Origin: Cyclobacteriaceae bacterium
GTDB taxonomy: Bacteria; Bacteroidota; Bacteroidia; Cytophagales; Cyclobacteriaceae
DNA length: 64,000 bases
Reading direction: 5' to 3'
Assembly (NCBI GenBank): GCA_020832305.1
Contig: JAFIEV010000010.1
Location: forward strand, 124,001 to 188,000
Made by a program: the position numbers and the translations under genes. A model generated the notes under the pieces. The model had not been told where the DNA came from. It saw nothing but the letters and a program-made list of their open reading frames with translations, and searched no databases. Below are positions 18,374-24,460 of this stretch, one piece after another. How positions within the stretch are numbered: the stretch's first letter is position 1; each line of letters opens with the position of its first letter.

Positions 18374-20668
18374 ATGAGTAGATATATCTCAACACTAATG
18401 GCTGTTTTTGTCTTACTTGCCTATGCGTGTGGGACATCTGATAAATCGCTGACAGGGGATGCACGCTGGGTGCATAAAGCTGATTCAGTGCTTGCCTTAA
18501 TGACGCTGGAAGAAAAGATTGGCCAGTTGAACTTGCCGGCTGGCGGTGATATTACCACCGGACAGGCGACAAGCACAGGTTTAGGCCAGAAAATAAAAGA
18601 AGGAAAGGTAGGAGGGATGTTCAACCTTAAAGGGGTAGAGAAAATCCGTGAAGCGCAGAGAGTGGCTGTTGAAGAAAGTCGCCTGGGCATTCCATTGATT
18701 TTTGGAATGGATGTAATACACGGCTATGAAACACTCTTTCCCATTCCCCTGGGTGTATCTTCGACCTGGGATATGGAATTGATTGAAAAAACAGCACGTA
18801 TGGCGGCCATGGAAGCCAGTGCCGATGGTATTAGCTGGACTTTTTCCCCCATGACCGATATATCCAGAGATCCTCGCTGGGGCCGGGTTTCTGAAGGCAA
18901 TGGAGAAGACCCTTATCTTGGGGCCAGAATAGCAGAGGCTATGGTGAAAGGTTATCAGGGTGATGACCTCACCGCGCATAACACCATTTTAGCCTGTGTG
19001 AAACATTTCGCGCTCTATGGTGCACCGGAAGCCGGAAGGGATTATCATACCGTTGATATGAGCCGCAACCGGATGTATAATGAATATTTTCGGCCCTACA
19101 AAGCAGCCGTTGAGGCAGGTGTAGGTACAGTAATGACGGCATTTAATGATGTGGATGGTATCCCTGCAAGCGGAAGCAAGTGGCTTATGACGGAAGTGCT
19201 GCGCAATCAGTGGGGCTTCAATGGATTTGTGGTTACCGACTACACTGCCATCAATGAAATGATCGATCATGGTTTGGGTGATTTACAAACCGTTTCAGCC
19301 ATGGCTTTGAAGGCCGGTGTAGAGATGGATATGGTCGGTGAAGGTTTTCTGACTACACTGGAAAAATCATTGAAAGAGGGGAAAGTTACCGCAGCCGAGA
19401 TTGATGAAGCCTGCCGCCGGATTTTGATCGCCAAGTTCAAGCTGGGTTTATTTGATGATCCCTACAGATATTGCAACACCGACAGGGCTAAAAATGAAAT
19501 TTTCACAGCTGAAAACCGTCAATTTGCCCGCGAGGTAGCTGCACAAAGTCTGGTATTGCTCAAAAATGAAAACCAGGTATTGCCCCTGCAGAAAAAAGGA
19601 ACTATTGCACTGATCGGACCTTTGGCAGACAACCGTGAGAACATGGCTGGTACCTGGAGCGTTGCAGGTCGTTTTCCCGAAGCGGTTTCATTGAAAGACG
19701 GATTGGAAAAAGCCTTGGGCAATCAGGCACGCATACTACAGGCCCGTGGCGCCAATATTGTATACGATGCTGACCTTGAAGCCAGGGTAAGTATTTTCGG
19801 TAAACCGACCCGCCGTGATTCGAGGAGTCCGGAGGCCATGATACAGGAAGCGGTTAATATTGCCAGACAATCGGATGTCATCATTGCCGCTATGGGCGAA
19901 GCCGCTGAAATGAGCGGTGAGTCATCCAGTCTTACTGATATCGAGTTCCCTGCAAGTCAGCGTGAATTGCTTAAAGCATTAAAAGCTACGGGCAAGCCCA
20001 TCGTTATGGTCATGTTTACAGGAAGGCCACGGGCCATGACATGGGAACAGGAAAACCTGGATGCCATCCTCAACGTTTGGTTTGCCGGCAGCGAGGCTGG
20101 TGATGCCATAGCCGATGTGCTCTTTGGCGATGTGAATCCCTCGGGTAAGCTCACCATGACCTTCCCGAGAACCACAGGGCAAATTCCCATTTACTACAAC
20201 CATAAAAATACCGGCCGCCCATTGGATGAAGGCGCCTGGTTTGAAAAATTCCGCACCAACTATCTGGATGTACCCAATGAACCATTGTATCCATTTGGTT
20301 ATGGTTTGAGCTACACAACTTTTAGCTATGGTGATATCAATCTGAGCAGCAGACAGCTTGAGGGAGACCAAAAGCTAACGGCCAGCATTGAGCTTAGCAA
20401 TACAGGTAAGTACGATGGCGCTGAAGTGGTGCAGTTGTATATTCGCGATGTTGTTGGCAGCATTACCCGGCCGATGCGGGAGTTAAAGGGCTTTCAAAAA
20501 GTGCATCTCAAGGCCGGAGAAAGCAAAACCATCCGCTTTGAAATCACCACAGAGGATCTCAAATTTTACAATTACGATATTGAATATGTCTGGGAACCCG
20601 GTGAATTTGAAATCATGATTGGAGGCAATTCCAGCGATGTGAAAATGGCAAGCGTGGAGTGGAAGTAG
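18374..20668 (+). CDS. GH3 beta-glucosidase (BglX-like) lipoprotein
   Basis: 764 residues with a lipoprotein signal (LAYACG). The GH3 N-terminal barrel carries KHFALYGAPEAGRDYHTVDM and the nucleophile motif VVTDYTA (D289). The C-terminal sandwich contains GEAAEMSGESSSLTDIEFPA, and an FN3-like domain (about 665-755, ELKGFQKVHLKAGESKTI) closes the protein. The domain order and length match BglX-type exo-beta-glucosidases, which release glucose from non-reducing ends. GH3 enzymes in other Bacteroidota act on sophoro-oligosaccharides made by GH144, which fits its place at the end of this operon. No terminator is obvious downstream. Confidence 0.92.
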   Translation: MSRYISTLMAVFVLLAYACGTSDKSLTGDARWVHKADSVLALMTLEEKIGQLNLPAGGDITTGQATSTGLGQKIKEGKVGGMFNLKGVEKIREAQRVAVEESRLGIPLIFGMDVIHGYETLFPIPLGVSSTWDMELIEKTARMAAMEASADGISWTFSPMTDISRDPRWGRVSEGNGEDPYLGARIAEAMVKGYQGDDLTAHNTILACVKHFALYGAPEAGRDYHTVDMSRNRMYNEYFRPYKAAVEAGVGTVMTAFNDVDGIPASGSKWLMTEVLRNQWGFNGFVVTDYTAINEMIDHGLGDLQTVSAMALKAGVEMDMVGEGFLTTLEKSLKEGKVTAAEIDEACRRILIAKFKLGLFDDPYRYCNTDRAKNEIFTAENRQFAREVAAQSLVLLKNENQVLPLQKKGTIALIGPLADNRENMAGTWSVAGRFPEAVSLKDGLEKALGNQARILQARGANIVYDADLEARVSIFGKPTRRDSRSPEAMIQEAVNIARQSDVIIAAMGEAAEMSGESSSLTDIEFPASQRELLKALKATGKPIVMVMFTGRPRAMTWEQENLDAILNVWFAGSEAGDAIADVLFGDVNPSGKLTMTFPRTTGQIPIYYNHKNTGRPLDEGAWFEKFRTNYLDVPNEPLYPFGYGLSYTTFSYGDINLSSRQLEGDQKLTASIELSNTGKYDGAEVVQLYIRDVVGSITRPMRELKGFQKVHLKAGESKTIRFEITTEDLKFYNYDIEYVWEPGEFEIMIGGNSSDVKMASVEWK

Positions 20669-20691
20669 GTTAATTAGCTCGTTGTTAGGAG

Positions 20692-20750
20692 CGTGATGGG
20701 TAATGCGTAATCCGTAATGCGTGATCCGTTATCCGTGATGGGTGATCGGG
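20692..20750 (+). repeat. simple satellite-like repeat
   Basis: The stretch repeats variants of GTAATGCGTAATCC and GTGATGGGTGAT. A shorter relative lies at about 21267-21300. Such tracts are common between genes in this phylum and prone to slippage. Confidence 0.6.
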
Positions 20751-20777
20751 TTGAAGGTAAAGGGTGAAAGCTCAAAG

Positions 20778-20807
20778 CTCAAAGGTGAATGGGTGACCAA
20801 TTCGTCA
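20778..20807 (+). repeat. 30-bp direct repeat, copy 1
   Basis: The unit begins CTCAAAGGTGAATGG and ends AATTCGTCA. It matches 21309-21338 at 28 of 30 positions. Each copy follows a GTAATSSG-type tract, so a larger composite unit was probably duplicated. Confidence 0.7.
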
Positions 20808-21095
20808 TTCTGGTCATTTTTGGAATTCCTGAGCTTTTCAAGATTGTTGTAGATAAAAAAGAGCAGATTGCTACTTTTCCAAAGCGCCTATGGTCCTTGT
20901 CTGCGACGAGGACCATAAGTAGTAGCTATTCATTTACTAAATAATCAACATTAAAGCACATTGTTGCTTTTTACGACCGACACGCAGCGTTTGAAACGCG
21001 GCATCAAAAAACCAAGGCCTCCCGGATTTTGAATTGTTGGTGAAAGAAAAACCGTGGGCTACGACCCTGTCGGGGTCGATTTTATATGGTGGCCC

Positions 21096-21136
21096 ATCTG
21101 CTATAGACATGGGAATCCTTCGGATTCCGGCATCTG
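21096..21136 (+). repeat. 41-bp dispersed repeat, copy A
   Basis: The unit runs from ATCTGCTATAGACATGGG through a GGAATCC-TTC-GGATTCC hairpin to GGCATCTG. The reverse complement at 31622-31662 matches at 40 of 41 positions, the one change being in the loop. Weaker similarity spans about 21058-21148, including GGGTCGATT on the 5' side. Confidence 0.8.
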
Positions 21137-21308
21137 ACTGATGGAAGCCTGTTGGATGAGAATGGTCAGATTTACCCACCCCGAAATCGGGATTCCGGCA
21201 AAGCCTCCGCCCCGAGAGTCGGGGTTTCGTCAAAGACTCAATTTCTAACGAGGGCGGAGAAGATAGCGTAATCGTAATCCGAGATGGGTGATGGGTAATG
21301 AGTTTCAA

Positions 21309-21338
21309 CTCAAAGGTGAATGGTTGACAAATTCGTCA
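21309..21338 (+). repeat. 30-bp direct repeat, copy 2
   Basis: Second copy of the unit at 20778-20807, with two substitutions. Confidence 0.7.
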
Positions 21339-21406
21339 ACCGGGAAGGGAGTACGCTCTTTCTGGCTGCATAGTTCATGGTTGATAATAGTAGACGCTGA
21401 GTACAC

Positions 21407-21790
21407 CTAATACTTTTGGAGCGGATGGCAGATCTTTTGCGTTTTGATCAGAAAATGTTTAATGAAAAAATAACCTAATGTATAGTATACCAGATCCAGC
21501 ACATCAAAGGTGCCGATGTTGGTGTTGATACTTAATACTTCCTGCAAAATATAGAGAGCATATACAAAGTTTAGTGTTGCTTCAGGATCATCATTTTGGA
21601 ACCTCTTACCAATTGTATAGGTTGCAAGGATAGCAAAAAAACCTGGAGCCGAAGAAGCCAGTCCGAAGTCCAATATCTGCTGACTAAAGGACCAGGGTCG
21701 ATAGTACTGGCTTATGATCATACCAACGAATATAGCCACAACACCCAGCGTGGTTTGGCTATAATATAGTTTCAGAATTAGTTTTTTCAT
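21407..21790 (-). CDS. Small membrane protein downstream of the double-glycine peptides, candidate immunity protein
   Basis: I place the start at 21790 (MKKLILKLYYSQ), because the 17 extra upstream residues of the longest frame look like untranslated sequence; this gives 127 residues. Four hydrophobic segments are visible: LGVVAIFVGMIISQYY, ILDFGLASSAPGFFAILATY, LNFVYALYILQEVLSI and FDVLDLVYYTLGYFFIKHFL. The last pair, with E-V-L-S followed by FDVLDLxxxxxG, resembles the VanZ-like fold, but I cannot assign it firmly. It follows the second peptide gene by about 56 bases on the same strand. Small multi-pass membrane proteins next to bacteriocin genes often give self-protection, and that is the inference here. 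Confidence 0.6.
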   Translation of the reverse strand: MKKLILKLYYSQTTLGVVAIFVGMIISQYYRPWSFSQQILDFGLASSAPGFFAILATYTIGKRFQNDDPEATLNFVYALYILQEVLSINTNIGTFDVLDLVYYTLGYFFIKHFLIKTQKICHPLQKY

Positions 21791-21846
21791 TTTGTTTAAA
21801 ACGATCCCATGAACACAATTTTGGAAATGCCATGGGATCATTTGTA

Positions 21847-22032
21847 TTATGCTACATTACTTGGCGGTATATAATCGGATTTTTCTATCGTAAATGAATC
21901 AAAGAAGTTTTCCGTTGAAGCCTTGATCGCCCCATATAGTTTGGCAATTCCATAAATTAACTTATGGCCATTATTATATTCGGTACTCCCACCAAAAGTC
22001 AATTCTTGTTCTCGTTTTGTAAGTACTTTCAT
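21847..22032 (-). CDS. Double-glycine leader peptide, second of a pair (bacteriocin-like)
   Basis: The chosen start at 22032 (MKVLTKREQ) lies one base after the stop of the upstream peptide gene (TAA-A-ATG), indicating translational coupling. It gives 61 residues. A 15-residue leader ends in LTKREQELTFGG, with Leu at -12, Glu at -8 and Gly-Gly at -2/-1 as in leaders cut by C39 peptidase transporters. The predicted mature part has 46 residues, no cysteine and an amphipathic-looking middle (KLIYGIAKLYGAIKAS). Lack of Cys argues against a lanthipeptide. It could be a class II bacteriocin, half of a two-peptide bacteriocin, or a secreted signal. No transporter is in the window. Confidence 0.68.
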   Translation of the reverse strand: MKVLTKREQELTFGGSTEYNNGHKLIYGIAKLYGAIKASTENFFDSFTIEKSDYIPPSNVA

Positions 22033-22033
22033 T

Positions 22034-22234
22034 TTAATAATGTTTTTTGGTTTCACTGTATCCAGATTTATAACCATCCTCTAATGCTTCGACATACTTA
22101 TCCCAAGTAAATGCCATGTCGCCAACTAATGCTAAATAACCCCATGTGGCTACTTTATAAGCTACTCTTACAAGTGTCACACCACCATTGATAGATGTAG
22201 CTTCCTCAAAGCTCAATTCTTGTAGATTTTTCAT
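22034..22234 (-). CDS. Double-glycine leader peptide, first of a pair (bacteriocin-like)
   Basis: 66 residues. The leader ELSFEEATSINGG fits the ComC/bacteriocin double-glycine consensus closely: Leu -12, Ser -11, Glu -8, Ile -4, Gly -2, Gly -1. The mature part is 48 residues, starts VTLVRVAYKVATWGYLALVG and ends in a charged tail (SGYSETKKHY), with no cysteine. The second peptide gene begins one base after its stop. Family knowledge says such leaders are cleaved and exported by a C39-peptidase ABC transporter, which must lie elsewhere if it exists. Upstream lie the palindrome at 22284-22295 and the 44-base repeat at 22319. Confidence 0.7.
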   Translation of the reverse strand: MKNLQELSFEEATSINGGVTLVRVAYKVATWGYLALVGDMAFTWDKYVEALEDGYKSGYSETKKHY

Positions 22235-22283
22235 GATTTTAAATTTTACATTGACTTTTTAAATAAAATTTAACTTAGAAAGA

Positions 22284-22295
22284 TTCAAGCTTGAA
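22284..22295. promoter_or_regulatory. 12-bp palindrome upstream of the peptide operon
   Basis: TTCAAGCTTGAA is a perfect palindrome about 50 bases before the first peptide start and next to AACCGGTT. It could be an operator, but no binding protein is known here. Confidence 0.3.
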
Positions 22296-22318
22296 AACCG
22301 GTTATCAAATTTTTGTCT

Positions 22319-22362
22319 CATTGCAATAATAATTTCCTTCCGTGCAAAAAATTGCACGGAAG
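22319..22362 (+). repeat. 44-bp direct repeat with internal hairpin, copy 1
   Basis: The unit starts CATTGCAATAATAATTTC and ends in the perfect hairpin CTTCCGTGCAA-AAAA-TTGCACGGAAG. It is identical to 23207-23250. On the minus strand the hairpin is followed by an AT-rich run, so it could end transcripts reading toward the peptide operon. Confidence 0.85.
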
Positions 22363-22404
22363 GCGAAATTTGAAAATTCTAATTAAATTCTAATATTTTG
22401 ATTT

Positions 22405-22515
22405 CTAGTAGCTCATCTGAGATACTAAAGCTTTCATTTTCTTCAAGATATCATCTTGGTTGTACATAGTATCCTTCCACTGTGTAGCATCTCTGCCGCA
22501 CCTTAAGAATCGTAT
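22405..22515 (-). pseudogene. possible decayed gene 3' end
   Basis: A 36-codon minus-strand frame reads RFLRCGRDATQWKDTMYNQD then ILKKMKALVSQMSY before TAG. Its composition looks protein-like, but in-frame stops lie just upstream and no proper start exists. I cannot name the family. It may be the tail of a disrupted gene or chance. Confidence 0.25.
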
Positions 22516-23206
22516 TTATTGAGATATGTGGTGTTAATACGGCAGTACATACAGTTGTCTCTGTCTCAAGTCACAGTTCTGTGCCAATTGGATGGAAACC
22601 AGCTTTTGCAGTGAGCTCAATTATCACTAAGGTTTTGAATGTTCATTTTCAACTGTCAGAAAGCATGAAATTGGGAAAGTAAAAAATCAGACCTGGAATG
22701 CTACAGGTAAAAATCTCCTGGTTCAATTTCGAGATAGGTCTGAAATATAGAAATGTTGCATTTTATTTTTTTGATGGTTCATTTGCAAGCGACCAACCCC
22801 CACCAGCATACTGTATTTGAGTTGCATACTTATCAACCTAATGAGGAACTATATTAATTGCAGTATGATAATCCTTTAAATAACACCCCAGATGAGGTGT
22901 AAGAGAGCGGGTTTAATCCGTATTAAATCCGATTTACCTGAATATTCCAAAACCTCTATTACACTCGGTTATGTACCCGGTTATTTATCTTTTAATAAGA
23001 AATGATCCCACAGACATGGCTTCCGGGGTTCCGTTATTGACAATACCTTTTGCCCCAAAGCCAACCAGATATAGTACCCTATCTTCGCTGACCCTTCGTT
23101 TCAAACTGCAAGCCCTAAAATGGCGACTCACGATATTGAAAAATTTTATCGCGAACCACCATTTCCGATTGCTAAACCTGATTCGCCCAAGGCCTTTTTC
23201 ATACAC

Positions 23207-23250
23207 CATTGCAATAATAATTTCCTTCCGTGCAAAAAATTGCACGGAAG
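23207..23250 (+). repeat. 44-bp direct repeat with internal hairpin, copy 2
   Basis: Exact copy of 22319-22362, separated from it by 844 bases. Flanking sequence differs, except for a loosely shared TAAATTCTAAT downstream of both. Confidence 0.85.
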
Positions 23251-23581
23251 CTTTATCGCTTAAATTCTAATGAAAAATTAATCTGATGACTGTCAGGCTA
23301 CAGTGAATTGGTTATATCTGAGGATTAGCTGGAATTTACAATAAACAGGAACCATCATTGGCTCGTAAAAAGCAAAGAATCTGAATGGGTTACCAACATT
23401 TCAAAGGCTCTTTTCGGGTTTAACAATCAACACTTTTAAGTATTTGATAATATGGGAGTTACAAAAAACATCAGATTGATTTTATAATCTGCTCAAACTT
23501 ACTATAAAAACAATTTACCCCAATTTCCTGTAATAACCCATAATTTTAACTAACCCTAGATTATTCCCGATCCAGGTTTGG

Positions 23582-24364
23582 CTACTTCTGGTAAACCCGC
23601 ACATAATCTACAATAAAAACATCCGGAAAAACTGTTTTAGTTATTTCTTCCAGTTTTGAAGGATATTCCATGCTTAAAATGAGATACTCTTCAATATGGG
23701 AAAGTCCTTGGGTGACTTCGTAAAATTTATAACCATCGATGTAAAAAACATATTTATCGGGCAGCCATTCCAGGGCAAAAGTGTGAAAGCCTTCACCCAC
23801 CCCTTTCAGGTAGCTTTGCATACCTCCTGTACTCTTCTGGTTGGGTCCGTATGCCCAATGCACATTATGTGATATAATGTCATCACCCAGTTTTCTGAAG
23901 CATTCCATAATATCGATCTCTGCACCGTAAATGGCAGGGTCTTCTCCTTTGGCGATATCGGTTGATTGTATCCAGAAGGCAGACCATACACCTGGAGATT
24001 TTTGCACCTGAGCCCGGCATTCAAACCAGCCATATTTAGCCATGAACAGTCCATGGGTGCCCACAGCACTCGACAGGTATTTATCATCTTTTTGCATGGC
24101 GTATAATTTCAGGTAACCGTCCTCAACTTTTACCGCTTCTTCTGATACCCATGCTATGGCCCGGGGTCCGATGCCCCTTACCCTCCATTTGCTGGTATCA
24201 AGTTGATCGCCCTCAAATTCATCCTGCCAGATAAGCTTATACCCCATTTCTTCCGGGAAATAACGTTTATCAGACATGGGGCCCTGTGCCGGACGTTGTG
24301 CCATACAAAAGGATGCTGCCAATATTGTAAGGAGGCTCGACAGGGTAAAACCAATGGGATTCAT
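23582..24364 (-). CDS. GH16 family beta-glucanase/galactanase-type glycosidase
   Basis: 260 residues with a signal peptide (cleavage near SFCMAQ). The GH16 jellyroll has WQDEFEGDQLDTSKW near its start and the catalytic EIDIMECF (E149, D151, E154), the E-x-D-x-x-E form typical of laminarinase-like subfamilies. The aromatic segments YGWFECRAQV and GVWSAFWIQS are also typical. The family endo-cleaves beta-1,3-, beta-1,3-1,4- or galactan-type backbones. It faces the opposite way from the GH144-like operon and lies downstream of GH92 on the same strand, 96 bases away, so co-transcription with GH92 is possible. Confidence 0.9.
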   Translation of the reverse strand: MNPIGFTLSSLLTILAASFCMAQRPAQGPMSDKRYFPEEMGYKLIWQDEFEGDQLDTSKWRVRGIGPRAIAWVSEEAVKVEDGYLKLYAMQKDDKYLSSAVGTHGLFMAKYGWFECRAQVQKSPGVWSAFWIQSTDIAKGEDPAIYGAEIDIMECFRKLGDDIISHNVHWAYGPNQKSTGGMQSYLKGVGEGFHTFALEWLPDKYVFYIDGYKFYEVTQGLSHIEEYLILSMEYPSKLEEITKTVFPDVFIVDYVRVYQK

Positions 24365-24460
24365 GTTTTATTTTTTTTAAAAAGGTAAAGAAATTGACTT
24401 CTTTTTATATGAATTGAAATTCTTCATATTAGTCAGAATAAACTCCGGCATATGTCATCT

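Larger units (their letters stand above)
20669..21406 (+). other. gene-poor intergenic region rich in short repeats and hairpins
   Basis: Over 700 bases without a credible gene. It holds a simple GTAATSSG-type satellite (20692-20750), two near-identical 30-base units (20778-20807 and 21309-21338), one copy of a dispersed 41-base repeat (21096-21136), and GC-rich hairpins such as CCCCGA-GAG-TCGGGG at 21210-21224. A minus-strand open frame here translates the dispersed repeat and is not a gene I would call. Confidence 0.65.
22235..23581 (-). other. long gene-poor region upstream of the peptide operon
   Basis: About 1.35 kb. It contains a palindrome at 22284-22295, two copies of a 44-base hairpin-bearing repeat (22319 and 23207), and a possible decayed coding end at 22405-22515 on the minus strand. 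An 86-codon minus-strand frame (22985-23245) opens inside the second repeat copy; it has no signal peptide or motif I recognise and I do not call it. An 8-base inverted repeat (TCAGACCT near 22690, AGGTCTGA near 22733) is also visible. No RNA gene is evident. Confidence 0.55.

Noticed and set aside
20937-21308. 123-codon minus-strand frame sharing translated text (GIRRIPMSIAD) with a frame near 31468-31794
   Set aside because: The shared part is exactly the 41-base dispersed repeat and its flanks; the rest is hairpins and satellite sequence, with no protein-like features outside the repeat.
22985-23245. 86-codon minus-strand frame opening inside the second 44-base repeat
   Set aside because: No recognisable domain, signal or partner, and the start lies within a repeated hairpin. 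It could be real but the sequence alone does not support it.
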